DNA of 64,000 nucleotides from Oerskovia flava. GTDB taxonomy: Bacteria; Actinomycetota; Actinomycetes; Actinomycetales; Cellulomonadaceae. The position numbers were made by a program, and so were the translations under genes. The stretch spans positions 1 to 64,000 of the forward strand of contig NZ_JAOXSR010000002.1 of assembly GCF_026163685.1 (NCBI RefSeq), given 5' to 3'. The notes below the pieces were generated by a model that was not told the DNA's origin, made no database searches, and saw only the letters and a list, made by a program, of their open reading frames with translations. Each line of letters opens with the position of its first letter. Position 1 is the first letter of the stretch. Below, piece after piece: positions 32,480 through 42,741 of the stretch.

Positions 32480-33682
32480 GTGGACAGCACAGGGCCCGCG
32501 GGCCGGGAGCCGACCGGACGCGCCGCACCCGGGCGGGCGCCGTCGCGCACCAAGGGATGGGTGATCGGCCGCGTCGCCGGTGCGCCCGTGATCCTCACCC
32601 GGTCGTGGTTCCTCGCGGCGGCGATCCTCACCCTGCTCTTCGCGCCGACCGTGCAGCGGGCCGCCCCGCAGCTGGGCGGCGGGATCTACGTCGTCGCGTT
32701 CGCGTTCGTCCTGCTGCTCTTCGGCTCGGTGTTCCTCCACGAGGTCGCGCACGCGCTCGTCGCACGCGCACGGGGCCACGAGGTCACCGAGCTCGCGGTC
32801 ACGCTCTGGGGCGGGCACACCGCGTACGCGGGCTCGTCGCGCCGCCCCCTGGACGGGGTGCTGATCTCCGTGGTCGGGCCGCTGACGAACCTGCTCCTCG
32901 GCGGCGCGTTCTGGCTCGCCTTCCAGGCGCAGGCCGTGCTCGGGGTCCCGGCCCTGCTGCTGTACGCCGCCGCGTTCGCCAACGTGTTCGTCGGGGTGTT
33001 CAACCTCCTGCCGGGCCTGCCCCTCGACGGCGGGCAGATCCTCGAGTCCGTGGTCTGGGCCGCCACCGGCTCGCGCACGCGCGGCACCATCGCGGCGGGC
33101 TGGGTCGGACGCGCCGTCGCCGTCGGGATCGTCGTGTGGGCGTTGACGTGGCCGCTGAGCCGTGGGGCGCAGCCCGACCTCTTCACCGTCGCGTGGGCGG
33201 CGCTCATCGGCGCGTTCCTGTGGTCCGGCGCCGGCTCGGCGATGCGTGCCGGTCGCGCCCGCGAGGCCGTGGCGGCGATCTCCGTGCGCGCGCTGGCCCA
33301 GCCGGTCGTCACGGTGCACCCCGGATCGGCGGTCGCGGACGCCGTGCGCGCCCTCGCCGCGGCGCCGGGCGCCCGTGCGCTCGTCCTCGACCCCGCCGGG
33401 ACGCCGGTCGCGTACGTCGACGACGCCGCGGCGCGCAGCGTGCCCGAGGCCGACGCGACCCGGACCCCTGTCTCCGCCGTCAGCGTCGGGCTGCCGCCCG
33501 CCGCGCGCGTCGACATCGAGGCGTCGGGCGCGGACCTGGTCGACCACCTGGCGGCCACGGCGCGGTCCACCTCGCTCGTCGTGGTGACCGACGCCGGACG
33601 GGTCGTCGGCGCGCTCGACGTCACCCGGGTCATCGCCGCCCTGCAGAGCGCGCGCGGAGGGTCACGACCCGCCCGACCGTAG
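32480..33682 (+). CDS. Site-2 protease family zinc metalloprotease with C-terminal CBS-like region
   Basis: 400 residues. Intramembrane metalloprotease: HEVAH at 87-91 within VFLHEVAHALVARARGHEV supplies two zinc ligands. The second motif NLLPGLPLDGGQILES supplies the Asp. About six helices are followed by roughly 130 residues resembling a CBS domain pair (VVTVHPGSAVADAVRALAA, VVTDAGRVVGALDVTRV). This is the actinobacterial Rip3-like architecture. It may cleave membrane-bound regulators; substrate unknown. Conserved next to trmI and the proteasome genes in this phylum as far as I recall. Confidence 0.9.
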   Translation: MDSTGPAGREPTGRAAPGRAPSRTKGWVIGRVAGAPVILTRSWFLAAAILTLLFAPTVQRAAPQLGGGIYVVAFAFVLLLFGSVFLHEVAHALVARARGHEVTELAVTLWGGHTAYAGSSRRPLDGVLISVVGPLTNLLLGGAFWLAFQAQAVLGVPALLLYAAAFANVFVGVFNLLPGLPLDGGQILESVVWAATGSRTRGTIAAGWVGRAVAVGIVVWALTWPLSRGAQPDLFTVAWAALIGAFLWSGAGSAMRAGRAREAVAAISVRALAQPVVTVHPGSAVADAVRALAAAPGARALVLDPAGTPVAYVDDAAARSVPEADATRTPVSAVSVGLPPAARVDIEASGADLVDHLAATARSTSLVVVTDAGRVVGALDVTRVIAALQSARGGSRPARP

Positions 33683-33685
33683 GAT
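33680..33685 (+). promoter_or_regulatory. -10 box for trmI
   Basis: TAGGAT overlaps the preceding stop codon and ends 8 nt before GTG 33694. Confidence 0.5.
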
Positions 33686-33693
33686 GGTGCCCC

Positions 33694-34803
33694 GTGACCC
33701 ACGAGCCCGAGGTACCCGCAGCGTCCGAGATGCCCACCGAGCCGCAGGTGCGCGCCACGTCGACCGGCCACCAGACCGGCGGGGCCACGGGCGCCGACCA
33801 GCGCCGCGGCCTGCTGCGCACGGGCGACAAGGTGCAGCTCACCGACCCGCGCGGTCGCCTGCACACCATCACGCTCGCGCCCGGTGCGACGTTCCACACG
33901 CACCGCGGCTACTTCGCCCACGACGACCTCATCGGCCGCCCCGAGGGGTCGGTCGTGCGCAACACCGCGGGCATCGAGTACCTCGCGCTGCGTCCGCTGC
34001 TCAGCGACTACGTGCTCTCCATGCCGCGCGGCGCCGCCGTGGTCTACCCGAAGGACGCCGGCCAGATCGTCGCCATGGCGGACATCTTCCCCGGTGCGCG
34101 CGTCGTCGAGGCGGGCGTCGGCTCGGGTGCGCTGTCGATGTCGCTGCTGCGCGCCGTCGGCGACCACGGATCGCTGCACTCGATCGAGCGGCGCGAGGAC
34201 TTCGCGGACATCGCGCGCGGCAACGTCGAGACGTTCTTCGGCGGGCCGCACCCGGCCTGGGAGCTCTCGGTCGGCGACCTCGCCGACGTGCTGCCGACGA
34301 TCGCCGAGCCCGGCACCGTCGACCGGGTCGTGCTGGACATGCTCGCGCCCTGGGAGAACCTCGGCGCGACGGCGGTCGCGCTCGCGCCCGGTGGTGTCCT
34401 CGTCTGCTACGTCGCGACGACGACGCAGCTCTCGCGGCTCGCCGAGGACGTGCGCGCCGACGGTCGCTACGCCGAGCCGGTCGCCTGGGAGTCGATGGTG
34501 CGCGGCTGGCACCTCGAAGGGCTCGCGGTGCGTCCGCAGCACCGCATGATCGGGCACACCGGGTTCCTCCTGACCACCCGCCGTCTGGCCGACGGGACCG
34601 CCCCGCCCGAGCGCAAGCGCCGCCCGGCGAAGGGCGCCTACCCCGAGGAGAGCCAGTGGCTGCCCGAGGACCTGGGGGAGCGGCCCGTGTCGGAGAAGAA
34701 GATCCGCCGCGTGCGCCGCGACGTGGGCCACGGCACCCCCACCGACCAGACCGCCCCGACGGACCAGTCCGGCCCCGGCGTGCAGGGCGACTCGACCGAC
34801 TGA
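33694..34803 (+). CDS. trmI: tRNA (adenine-58-N1)-methyltransferase TrmI
   Basis: 369 residues. SAM-dependent m1A58 methylation of the tRNA T loop. N-terminal beta domain (GDKVQLTDPRGRLHTITLAPG, HTHRGYFAHDDLIG), Rossmann SAM site VVEAGVGSGALSMSLL, acidic SIERREDF, and the catalytic VLDMLAPWENL. It has Lys/Arg-rich and Gln/Thr-rich extensions at both ends beyond the usual 280 residues. An in-frame ATG at 33730 is an alternative start. Confidence 0.95.
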   Translation: MTHEPEVPAASEMPTEPQVRATSTGHQTGGATGADQRRGLLRTGDKVQLTDPRGRLHTITLAPGATFHTHRGYFAHDDLIGRPEGSVVRNTAGIEYLALRPLLSDYVLSMPRGAAVVYPKDAGQIVAMADIFPGARVVEAGVGSGALSMSLLRAVGDHGSLHSIERREDFADIARGNVETFFGGPHPAWELSVGDLADVLPTIAEPGTVDRVVLDMLAPWENLGATAVALAPGGVLVCYVATTTQLSRLAEDVRADGRYAEPVAWESMVRGWHLEGLAVRPQHRMIGHTGFLLTTRRLADGTAPPERKRRPAKGAYPEESQWLPEDLGERPVSEKKIRRVRRDVGHGTPTDQTAPTDQSGPGVQGDSTD

Positions 34804-34898
34804 GCCGCCCGGTGACCGTGGCGTGACGGTCCGGTAACGATCGCGTACCACCCGTCTCACCAGGGGTGTCCTGTCTGTGCGGCGAGGACGATTGTGCC

Positions 34899-34904
34899 TA
34901 AGGT
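34899..34904 (+). promoter_or_regulatory. Candidate -10 box for mpa
   Basis: TAAGGT is followed by about 60 nt of leader with GAGAGGGG before ATG 34967. Unlike most host genes here, this one has a real leader and ribosome site. Confidence 0.45.
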
Positions 34905-34966
34905 CATGCTCTCGGCCGGATGGTGCGACGCCGGCCGGGCGAGCTGCCTGCGAGAGGGGACACCCC

Positions 34967-36622
34967 ATGAGCCAGACACCAGGTGACGAGCACGGCGCCC
35001 GGAGCACGGCACGAGAGATCGCGCTGCTCTCCGCCAAGAACGAGCGCCTCGCCGAGGCGCTGCGCGCCGCGCGCGACCAGATCATCGACCTCAAGCGCCA
35101 GATCGACGACCTGGCGAAGCCTCCGGGCACGTACGCCGTGTTCCTGGCCGCGCACCCGGACGGGTCGGTCGACGTCTCGGCCGCGGGGCGCAAGATGCAC
35201 GTGGGCGCGAGCCCGAGCCTCGAGCTGGACCACCTGCGCCCCGGCCAGGAGGTCAAGCTCAACGAGGCGATGACGGTCGTGGCCGCGGGCGGCTACGAGC
35301 AGACGGGCGAGATCGTCACCGTCAAGGAGGTGCTCGACGCCGACCGCGTGCTGGTCGTCGGCCGCGCCGACGAGGAGCGCGTCGTGCGCCTGGCCGGTTC
35401 GCTCGTGGACGGCCCGCTGCGCGTGGGCGACTCCCTGACGATCGACACCCGGAGCGGCTTCGTCTTCGAGGTCATCCCGAAGTCCGAGGTCGAGGAGCTC
35501 GTGCTCGAGGAGGTCCCGGACATCCGCTACGAGGACATCGGCGGGCTCGGTCCGCAGATCGAGCAGATCCGCGACGCGGTCGAGCTGCCGTTCAGCCACC
35601 CCGACCTGTTCCGCGAGCACGGCCTGCGCCCGCCGAAGGGCGTGCTGCTCTACGGCCCGCCCGGGTGCGGCAAGACGCTCATCGCCAAGGCGGTCGCCAA
35701 CTCGCTCGCGCACACCGTGGCCGCGGCCCGCGGGGAGGACGTGAGCGACGGCTCGGCGGGGGTCAAGAGCTACTTCCTCAACGTCAAGGGCCCCGAGCTG
35801 CTCAACAAGTACGTCGGCGAGACGGAGCGGCACATCCGGCTGATCTTCGCGCGGGCGCGGGAGAAGGCCTCGCAGGGCACCCCGGTCGTCGTGTTCTTCG
35901 ACGAGATGGAGTCGCTGTTCCGCACGCGCGGGACGGGCCTGTCGTCCGACGTCGAGACGACGATCGTCCCGCAGCTCCTCTCCGAGATCGACGGCGTGGA
36001 GCGGCTCGACAACGTCATCGTCATCGGTGCGTCCAACCGTGAGGACATGATCGACCCGGCCATCCTGCGCCCGGGACGCCTCGACGTGAAGATCAAGATC
36101 GAGCGCCCGGACGCCGAGGGCGCCAAGGAGATCTTCGCGAAGTACCTCACCACGGACCTGCCGATCCACCCCGACGACCTCGACGAGCACGGTGGCGACG
36201 AGCGCGAGGCCATCGACGCGATGATCCGCAGCGTCGTGGAGCGGATGTACTCCGAGGAGGAGGAGAACCAGTTCCTCGAGGTGACCTACGCCAGCGGTGA
36301 CAAGGAGATCCTGTACTTCAAGGACTTCAACTCCGGGGCGATGATCCAGAACGTCGTCGACCGCGCCAAGAAGTCTGCGATCAAGGACCTGCTGGCCACG
36401 GGCCGTCGCGGCATCCGCGTCGAGCACCTGCTGACGGCGTGCGTGGACGAGTTCAAGGAGAACGAGGACCTGCCGAACACCACGAACCCCGACGACTGGG
36501 CGCGGATCTCCGGGAAGAAGGGCGAGCGCATCGTCTTCATCCGCACGATCGTCCAGAAGAAGGGCGAGGGCTCGGCGCCCCGCACGATCGACACCGTGAC
36601 CAACACGGGCCAGTACCTGTAG
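34967..36622 (+). CDS. mpa: Mycobacterial proteasome ATPase (Mpa/ARC)
   Basis: 551 residues. Hexameric AAA+ unfoldase that binds Pup and feeds pupylated proteins into the 20S core. N-terminal coiled coil (about 15-55: [20 protein letters not shown]), two OB domains (60-190), and an AAA domain with Walker A GPPGCGKT at 230-237 and Walker [10 protein letters not shown] near 310. SRH arginines sit in [11 protein letters not shown]. The C-terminal GQYL tail holds the penultimate Tyr used for docking to the alpha ring. Ribosome site GAGAGGGG. Heads the proteasome gene series. Confidence 0.97.
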   Translation: MSQTPGDEHGARSTAREIALLSAKNERLAEALRAARDQIIDLKRQIDDLAKPPGTYAVFLAAHPDGSVDVSAAGRKMHVGASPSLELDHLRPGQEVKLNEAMTVVAAGGYEQTGEIVTVKEVLDADRVLVVGRADEERVVRLAGSLVDGPLRVGDSLTIDTRSGFVFEVIPKSEVEELVLEEVPDIRYEDIGGLGPQIEQIRDAVELPFSHPDLFREHGLRPPKGVLLYGPPGCGKTLIAKAVANSLAHTVAAARGEDVSDGSAGVKSYFLNVKGPELLNKYVGETERHIRLIFARAREKASQGTPVVVFFDEMESLFRTRGTGLSSDVETTIVPQLLSEIDGVERLDNVIVIGASNREDMIDPAILRPGRLDVKIKIERPDAEGAKEIFAKYLTTDLPIHPDDLDEHGGDEREAIDAMIRSVVERMYSEEEENQFLEVTYASGDKEILYFKDFNSGAMIQNVVDRAKKSAIKDLLATGRRGIRVEHLLTACVDEFKENEDLPNTTNPDDWARISGKKGERIVFIRTIVQKKGEGSAPRTIDTVTNTGQYL

Positions 36623-36674
36623 CACCGCCGCCGCGCCCGGTGGACACCGTCGACCGGGCGCGGGTGGTCCGGCA

Positions 36675-36680
36675 TAGGGT
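36675..36680 (+). promoter_or_regulatory. -10 box for dop (leaderless)
   Basis: TAGGGT ends 6 nt before GTG 36687, which supports that start over the in-frame GTG at 36681. Confidence 0.6.
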
Positions 36681-36686
36681 GTGCGC

Positions 36687-38342
36687 GTGAGCGTGCGTCG
36701 AGTGATGGGCATCGAGACCGAGTACGGCGTCCTGCAACCCGGGCGGCCGCTCGCGAACCCGATGCTGATGTCCAGCCAGGTCGTGACCACCTATCGCGCG
36801 CTCGCCGCGCGCAGCGACGGCGCACGCGGTCGGGCCCGCTGGGACTACGACGACGAGGACCCGCTCGCGGACGCCCGCGGGTTCCACCTCCCGCGGGCGT
36901 CGGCGCACCCCTCGCTGCTCACCGACGACCCGGAGCGACCGGCACCGTCCGGCCCGGACGCCTCGGCACCCGGTGCCCCGGGGGAGGGCGACGCGGCCCC
37001 GGACGGCTTCCAGGAGCTGGCGCGCCCGACCGCCGAGGAGTACGACGACCCGAGCGCCGCCAACGTCATCCTCACCAACGGCGCGCGGCTCTACGTCGAC
37101 CACGCGCACCCCGAGTACTCCTCGCCCGAGGTCACCTCCCCGCTGGACGGCGTGTGCTGGGACGTGGCGGGCGAGCGCATCATGCTGGCCGCGGCGCGCG
37201 AGCTCGCGAACGTCCCGGGTTCCGAGGTGGCGCTCTACAAGAACAACGTCGACGGCAAGGGCGCCAGCTACGGCACGCACGAGAACTACCTCGTCGAGCG
37301 GGCCGTGCCGTTCTCGACGATCGTCGAGCTGCTCACACCCTTCCTCGTCACCCGCCAGGTGTTCAGCGGCTCGGGCCGCGTCGGGCTCGGGCCCGGCGGC
37401 GAGGAGGACGGCTTCCAGATCTCCCAGCGCGCCGACTACGTCGAGGCGGAGGTGGGTCTGGAGACCACTCTGCGCCGTCCGATCGTCAACACGCGTGACG
37501 AGCCGCACGCCGACCGGGCCCGGTGGCGCCGACTGCACCTGATCATCGGCGACGCGAACCTCTTCGAGGTCGCGACGTACCTCAAGCTCGGCACGACCTC
37601 GTTGGTGCTGTTCGTCCTGGAGCGTCTCGACGACCTGCCCGACGGCGTGCGGGCGACCCTGGCCGGTCTGCGCCTGCGCGACCCTGTCGGGGACGTGCAC
37701 CGGGTCAGCCGCGACCTCGACCTCACCACGCGCCTCGACCTGGCGGACGGCCGTCGCCTGACGGCGCTGGAGGTCCAGCGCGCCTACGCCGAGGTCGTCG
37801 CCGGGTCGCTCGCCGCGCTCGGGACCGACGCCGCGAGCGAGGCCGCGCTCGAGCGGTGGCGCTCGGTCCTCGAACGGCTCGCGACCGACCGGAGGTCGTG
37901 CGTGCGCGAGGTCGAGTGGGTCGCGAAGCTGCGTCTGCTCGACGGGCTGCGGTCGCGGGACGGCATCGACTGGGGGCACCCACGGCTGGCCGCGATGGAC
38001 CTGCAGTGGTCGGACGTGCGACCGGAGCGGGGTGTCTACCACCGCCTGCTCGCGGCGGGCGCCGTCGAGCGGCTGGTGGACGAGACCGCCGTCGCGCAGG
38101 CCGTCCACCACGCGCCGGAGGACACCCGCGCGTACTTCCGCGGGGAGGTCATGGCCCGGTACGGCGACCAGGTCTCCGCCGCGAGCTGGGACTCGGTGAT
38201 CTTCGACGTCGCGGGCGCCCCTGCCCTGCAGCGGGTGCCCATGATGGACCCGCTCCGGGGCACCCGGGCACACATCGGCGCCCTGCTGGACACCAGCCCG
38301 GACGCGGGCGCCCTCCTGGCGGGTCTGTCGGGGACGCGGTGA
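36687..38342 (+). CDS. dop: Deamidase/depupylase of Pup
   Basis: 551 residues. Glutamine-synthetase-like enzyme that deamidates Pup's C-terminal Gln to Glu and removes Pup from substrates. [16 protein letters not shown] carries the catalytic metal-binding Glu. The roughly 40-residue disordered loop after it, Gly/Pro/Asp-rich at about 70-115, is the Dop-specific loop absent from PafA. Further motifs are [32 protein letters not shown], and [13 protein letters not shown]. Paralogue of pafA in the same cluster. Confidence 0.96.
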   Translation: MSVRRVMGIETEYGVLQPGRPLANPMLMSSQVVTTYRALAARSDGARGRARWDYDDEDPLADARGFHLPRASAHPSLLTDDPERPAPSGPDASAPGAPGEGDAAPDGFQELARPTAEEYDDPSAANVILTNGARLYVDHAHPEYSSPEVTSPLDGVCWDVAGERIMLAAARELANVPGSEVALYKNNVDGKGASYGTHENYLVERAVPFSTIVELLTPFLVTRQVFSGSGRVGLGPGGEEDGFQISQRADYVEAEVGLETTLRRPIVNTRDEPHADRARWRRLHLIIGDANLFEVATYLKLGTTSLVLFVLERLDDLPDGVRATLAGLRLRDPVGDVHRVSRDLDLTTRLDLADGRRLTALEVQRAYAEVVAGSLAALGTDAASEAALERWRSVLERLATDRRSCVREVEWVAKLRLLDGLRSRDGIDWGHPRLAAMDLQWSDVRPERGVYHRLLAAGAVERLVDETAVAQAVHHAPEDTRAYFRGEVMARYGDQVSAASWDSVIFDVAGAPALQRVPMMDPLRGTRAHIGALLDTSPDAGALLAGLSGTR

Positions 38343-38353
38343 CGTCCAGGGCC

Positions 38354-38359
38354 TAGGCT
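38354..38359 (+). promoter_or_regulatory. Candidate -10 box for the pup-prcB-prcA operon
   Basis: TAGGCT follows the dop stop closely and leaves a leader of about 105 nt before pup, allowing pup and the core particle to be expressed apart from dop. Confidence 0.45.
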
Positions 38360-38473
38360 GGAGGTCGGGGAGCGAGTCTCCCTGCAGGTCCGGCACGTGG
38401 CCAGCACACGTGACGGGCACGACGTACGACGAGCGTGGGGCTCCCCTCACGCTTCAGCACCGAGGAGGCATCC

Positions 38474-38674
38474 ATGGCGGGTCAGGAACGTACGAGCGGG
38501 TCGCACGAGGATCGCCGTCCCGACGACGACGCCGATGCGCCGGCCGTCCCCACGGCTCCGTCCACGCAGGCGCGCGACGCCGAGGTCGACTCGTTGCTCG
38601 AGGAGATCGACGAGGTGCTCGAGTCGAACGCGGAGTCGTTCGTCCGGGGCTTCGTGCAGAAGGGCGGGCAGTAG
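38474..38674 (+). CDS. pup: Prokaryotic ubiquitin-like protein Pup
   Basis: 66 residues. Intrinsically disordered N-terminal half rich in Asp/Arg. The Mpa-binding helix is in [20 protein letters not shown], and the C terminus [12 protein letters not shown] follows. It ends Gly-Gly-Gln, so Dop must deamidate it before PafA can ligate it to lysines. GAGGAGG lies 5 nt before the ATG. prcB starts 6 nt after its stop. Confidence 0.98.
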   Translation: MAGQERTSGSHEDRRPDDDADAPAVPTAPSTQARDAEVDSLLEEIDEVLESNAESFVRGFVQKGGQ

Positions 38675-38679
38675 GACCT

Positions 38680-39552
38680 GTGAGCACCGATCGTTCAGGG
38701 CGGCTGCCTGACGCCTTCAGGACACCAGGATCCTCGTCGTTCGTCGACTTCCTCACCGGGCACGCACCGGAGATGCTCCCCTCCCACCGGGACACCGGTG
38801 CCGGGGCGGCCGGGGCGCAGCTCGCGCCGCACGCGACCACGATCGTCGCGCTGACCTTCGACGACGGGGCGCAGAGCGGGGTCGTCATGGCCGGCGACCG
38901 TCGGGCGACGATGGGCTCGATGATCGCGCACCGGGAGATCGAGAAGGTCTTCCCGGCGGACGAGTACTCGGCCGTCGGGATCGCCGGCACGGCCGGGATC
39001 GCCGTCGAGCTGGTGCGGCTCTTCCAGCTCGAGCTCGAGCACTACGAGAAGATCGAGGGGACGCTGCTCTCGCTCGACGGCAAGGCGAACCGGCTCTCGA
39101 CCATGATCCGCCAGAACCTCGGCCTGGCGCTGCAGGGCCTCGCGGTCGTCCCGCTGTTCGCGGGGTACGACCTCGACCGCGGTGCGGGCCGGATCTTCTC
39201 CTACGACGTCACCGGGGGGCGGTACGAGGAGCGTGACCACCACAGCGTCGGCTCGGGGTCGGTCTTCGCCCGCGGCTCGCTGAAGAAGCTCTGGCGTCCC
39301 GGTCTCGACGAGGCCGGTGCCGTGCGCACGGCGCTCGAGGCGCTGTTCGACGCGGCCGACGACGACTCCGCGACGGGCGGGCCCGACACCGTCCGGCAGA
39401 TCTGGCCGGTGGTGGCGACGGTCACGAGCGCCGGGTACCGGCGGGTCGACGACGACACCCTCGGCCGGGTGGCCGACCAGGTCGTGGCGGCCCGCGGCGA
39501 CGACGCACGCCGGGCGGGAAGTCACCGCCGGTCAGGGGAGGAGCCCTCATGA
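38680..39552 (+). CDS. prcB: 20S proteasome beta subunit
   Basis: 290 residues. Proteolytic subunit of the 20S core. A 52-residue propeptide ends at ...LAPHA, and the mature protein begins at the nucleophile Thr53 ([11 protein letters not shown]). GDRRATMG and IEKVF with the conserved Asp/Lys support the active site; [11 protein letters not shown] follows. A C-terminal extension of about 30 residues is Asp/Arg-rich. Its stop overlaps prcA by 4 nt. Confidence 0.97.
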   Translation: MSTDRSGRLPDAFRTPGSSSFVDFLTGHAPEMLPSHRDTGAGAAGAQLAPHATTIVALTFDDGAQSGVVMAGDRRATMGSMIAHREIEKVFPADEYSAVGIAGTAGIAVELVRLFQLELEHYEKIEGTLLSLDGKANRLSTMIRQNLGLALQGLAVVPLFAGYDLDRGAGRIFSYDVTGGRYEERDHHSVGSGSVFARGSLKKLWRPGLDEAGAVRTALEALFDAADDDSATGGPDTVRQIWPVVATVTSAGYRRVDDDTLGRVADQVVAARGDDARRAGSHRRSGEEPS

Positions 39553-40289
39553 GCATGCCGTTCTACGTCTCGCCCGAGCAGCTCATGAAGGACCGCGCGG
39601 ACTTCGCGCGCAAGGGCATCGCGCGCGGGCGGTCCGTCGTCGTGATCCAGTACGCCGACGGGATCGCGTTCGCCACCCAGAACCCGTCCCGTGCGCTGCA
39701 CAAGATCTCGGAGATCTACGACCGGATCGCGTTCGCCGCGGTCGGCAAGTACAACGAGTTCGAGAACCTGCGGGTCGCCGGCGTCCGATACGCCGACCTG
39801 CGCGGCTACTCCTACGACCGCTCGGACGTCAACGCGCGGGGCCTCGCGAACGCGTACGCGCAGACGCTCGGCACGGTCTTCACCACCGAGTCCAAGCCGC
39901 TCGAGGTCGAGCTCGTGGTCGCCGAGGTCGGCGAGAGCGCGGCGCAGGACCAGATCTACCGGCTGTCGTACGACGGATCGGTCGCCGACGAGCAGGGTTT
40001 CGTCGTGATGGGCGGCGAGGCGGAACGGCTCGGTCGCGCGCTCGGCGAGCGGTGGGAGCCCGGGCTCGGGCTCGCCGACGTCCTGCGGCTCGCGGTCACG
40101 ACGCTCGGCGCCGGGGGTGCGGCACCCACGGCGTCCGCCGGCGACCAGCAGGACGGGAACGCGCCTTCCGAGGAGGCACGTATCCCGGCGAGCCAGCTGG
40201 AGGTCGCCGTGCTGGACCGCACGCGCCCGCGCCGGGCGTTCCGGCGACTGACCGGCCCCGTGCTCGACGAGCTGCTGTCGGCGGAGTAG
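39549..40289 (+). CDS. prcA: 20S proteasome alpha subunit
   Basis: 246 residues. Forms the outer gating rings to which Mpa docks. N-terminal [23 protein letters not shown] contains the gate and H0 helix. [42 protein letters not shown] and [11 protein letters not shown] are typical. No catalytic Thr. The C-terminal part includes a Gly/Ser/Gln-rich insert before the last strand ([18 protein letters not shown]). Confidence 0.97.
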   Translation: MSMPFYVSPEQLMKDRADFARKGIARGRSVVVIQYADGIAFATQNPSRALHKISEIYDRIAFAAVGKYNEFENLRVAGVRYADLRGYSYDRSDVNARGLANAYAQTLGTVFTTESKPLEVELVVAEVGESAAQDQIYRLSYDGSVADEQGFVVMGGEAERLGRALGERWEPGLGLADVLRLAVTTLGAGGAAPTASAGDQQDGNAPSEEARIPASQLEVAVLDRTRPRRAFRRLTGPVLDELLSAE

Positions 40290-40297
40290 GAGCGTTC

Positions 40298-41659
40298 ATG
40301 GATCGCAGGATCTTCGGCCTGGAGACCGAGTACGGGGTGACATGCGCGTCCGACGACGGGCGCGGGCTGTCGGCCGACGAGGTGGCGCGTTACCTGTTCC
40401 GCAAGGTCGTGGCGTGGGGCAGGTCGTCGAACGTGTTCCTGCGCAACGGGTCGCGGCTGTACCTGGACGTCGGCTCCCACCCGGAGTACGCGACGGCCGA
40501 GTGCGACGACATCCGCCAGCTCGTCGCCTACGACCGCGGGGGCGAGCGGATCCTCGAGGGGTTGATCGCCGACGCCCAGCAGCGCCTCGAGCACGAGGGC
40601 CTGCCGGGCAAGATCCACCTGTTCAAGAACAACACCGACTCCGCGGGCAACTCCTACGGCTGCCACGAGAACTACCTCGTGCGCCGGCAGGGTGACTTCG
40701 CGCGGCTGTCGGACGTCCTCGTGCCGTTCTTCATCACCCGGCAGGTCCTCACGGGTGCGGGCAAGGTGCTCACGACCCCTCGCGGTGCCGTGTACTGCCT
40801 CTCGCAGCGGGCCGACCACATCTGGGAGGCGGTCTCGAGCGCCACGACCCGGTCGCGGCCGATCATCAACACGCGCGACGAGCCGCACGCCGACGCCGAG
40901 CACTACCGCCGGCTGCACGTGATCGTGGGCGACTCGTCGATGGCGGAGACGACGACGATGCTCAAGGTCGGGGCGACGGACCTCGTCCTGCGCATGATCG
41001 AGGCGGGCGTGCCGATGCGGGACATGGCGCTGGAGAACCCGATCCGCTCGATCCGGGAGATCAGCCACGACATGACGGGGCTGCACCCCGTCCAGCTCGC
41101 GAGCGGACGCACGGTGACCGCGGTCGACCTGCAGGGGGAGTACCTGCAGCGGGTGAAGGAGTTCGTGGACGCGAACGTCGACCCGACTCCCATCGTCAAG
41201 CAGGTGCTCGACCTGTGGGAGCGGGGCCTGCGCGCGCTCGAGACCGACGACCTGTCGTTGGTCGACCGGGAGCTCGACTGGGTGATCAAGCTGAAGATCC
41301 TGCGCCGCTACCAGGCCAAGCACGGGCTCGAGCTCGACGACCCCCGGATCGCCCGTCTCGACCTCGCCTACCACGACATCTCGCGCACGGAGGGCCTGTA
41401 CAACCTGCTCGCCGCGCGCGGCATGGTCGAGCGCGTGACGACGGACCTCGAGGTCTTCGAGTCCACCGCCGTCCCGCCGCAGACCACCCGGGCCAAGCTT
41501 CGGGGCGACTTCGTGCGGGCCGCGCAGGACGCGCGCCGGGACTACACGGTCGACTGGGTGCACCTCAAGCTCAACGACCAGGCCCAGCGGACCGTGCTCT
41601 GCAAGGACCCGTTCCGCAGCGTGGACGACCGGGTGGATCGGCTCATCGAGTCGATGTGA
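40298..41659 (+). CDS. pafA: Pup-protein ligase PafA
   Basis: 453 residues. ATP-dependent ligase joining Pup-Glu to substrate lysines. Starts [16 protein letters not shown] with the metal-binding Glu. [19 protein letters not shown] holds the catalytic Asp. [31 protein letters not shown] and [13 protein letters not shown] follow. It lacks the long loop seen in Dop. Lies 8 nt after prcA, completing the conjugation-degradation pathway. Confidence 0.97.
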   Translation: MDRRIFGLETEYGVTCASDDGRGLSADEVARYLFRKVVAWGRSSNVFLRNGSRLYLDVGSHPEYATAECDDIRQLVAYDRGGERILEGLIADAQQRLEHEGLPGKIHLFKNNTDSAGNSYGCHENYLVRRQGDFARLSDVLVPFFITRQVLTGAGKVLTTPRGAVYCLSQRADHIWEAVSSATTRSRPIINTRDEPHADAEHYRRLHVIVGDSSMAETTTMLKVGATDLVLRMIEAGVPMRDMALENPIRSIREISHDMTGLHPVQLASGRTVTAVDLQGEYLQRVKEFVDANVDPTPIVKQVLDLWERGLRALETDDLSLVDRELDWVIKLKILRRYQAKHGLELDDPRIARLDLAYHDISRTEGLYNLLAARGMVERVTTDLEVFESTAVPPQTTRAKLRGDFVRAAQDARRDYTVDWVHLKLNDQAQRTVLCKDPFRSVDDRVDRLIESM

Positions 41660-41683
41660 CGTCGATGTGACGTTGATCTGACC
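41651..41683 (+). repeat. Three tandem 11-mers at the pafA stop
   Basis: TCGATGTGACG, TCGATGTGACG and TTGATCTGACC in direct series overlap the pafA stop codon, recalling the heptamer run at the M3 peptidase stop. Confidence 0.6.
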
Positions 41684-41774
41684 CGCGCGTGCGGGCGCGC
41701 CGTGCGCCGTCTGGCATCCTGTGTGCGGTCCGAATCCACGGACGCCACCCGTCCACCGACCGACCGGAGGTCCA

Positions 41775-42692
41775 GTGCGTCGCCCGCCCGCCGTCGTCCT
41801 GACGACGATCCTCACGGCCGCCGTCGCCCTCGGCGCCGCGGCCTGCGCGCCGCCCCCGGACGAGGAGCCGGTGCCCGCGAACACCGCCGTGACGGTGACC
41901 GGCACGTCGGACGAGCCTCCCTCGTTCGAGTACGCGACGCCTCTCGAGGTGCCGGAGCCACGGTCCCAGGTCGTGTGGCCGGGGACCGGTGCCGTGCTGG
42001 CGGAGGGCGACGCCGTCCTGCTCAACATGTACGCGCAGGACGGCCGGGACGCGGGAGTCCTGCAGAACACCTTCGTCGACGCGCCGCTGCCCTTCATGCT
42101 GACCGCCGAGGGCCTCGGCGAGGGCCTCGCCGAGGCGCTGGTCGGTCAGCGCGTGGGCGCCCGGGTGCTCTACGTGGAGGAGGACGACGGTGTGCCCGTC
42201 GTCCTCACCGTCGACGTGCTGCCCTCCCGGGCCGACGGCGAGCCCGTCGCGCCGGTCGAGGGCGCCCCCACCGTGGTCCGTGCCGAGGACGGCGCACCGA
42301 CCGTCACGGTGCCGCCGGAGACGACGCCTCCCGGCGAGCTCGCCGTCCAGCCGCTCATCCGCGGGCACGGGCCGCAGGTCGAGGCCGGGCAGGTCGTCAC
42401 GATGCGCTTCACGGGGGTGAGCTGGGAGACGGGGGAGGTCTTCGACTCCACCTGGGGCGAGGGTTCGGCGCCCATGTCGACGATGATCGGCATCGGGCAG
42501 GTCATCGAAGGTCTGGAGCTGGGCCTGCTCGAGCAGTCGGTCGGCAGCCAGGTGCTGCTGGTCGTCCCGCCGGAGCTCGGTTACGGTGGCACGGCCTCCC
42601 CGCTCGCCGAGTCGACGCTGGTGTACGTCGTCGACATCCTCGACGCCCACTTCCCGGTCGTCGACGAGGGCGCCGTCGAGGAGGACGAGTGA
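41775..42692 (+). CDS. FKBP-type peptidyl-prolyl isomerase, putative lipoprotein with two FKBP-like halves
   Basis: 305 residues. The signal sequence ([18 protein letters not shown]) ends at Cys24 in a weak lipobox, so it is probably a lipid-anchored extracytoplasmic protein. Residues about 65-155 look like a degenerate FKBP domain ([35 protein letters not shown]). Residues 205-295 are a canonical one ([70 protein letters not shown]). The second half should catalyse Xaa-Pro isomerisation. GTG 41775 has GGAGG 5 nt upstream. Confidence 0.9.
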   Translation: MRRPPAVVLTTILTAAVALGAAACAPPPDEEPVPANTAVTVTGTSDEPPSFEYATPLEVPEPRSQVVWPGTGAVLAEGDAVLLNMYAQDGRDAGVLQNTFVDAPLPFMLTAEGLGEGLAEALVGQRVGARVLYVEEDDGVPVVLTVDVLPSRADGEPVAPVEGAPTVVRAEDGAPTVTVPPETTPPGELAVQPLIRGHGPQVEAGQVVTMRFTGVSWETGEVFDSTWGEGSAPMSTMIGIGQVIEGLELGLLEQSVGSQVLLVVPPELGYGGTASPLAESTLVYVVDILDAHFPVVDEGAVEEDE

Positions 42693-42741
42693 GCGTCCGC
42701 CGGGGCACAGCCACGAACGTGAAGAGGATGGTCGAGAGCAC

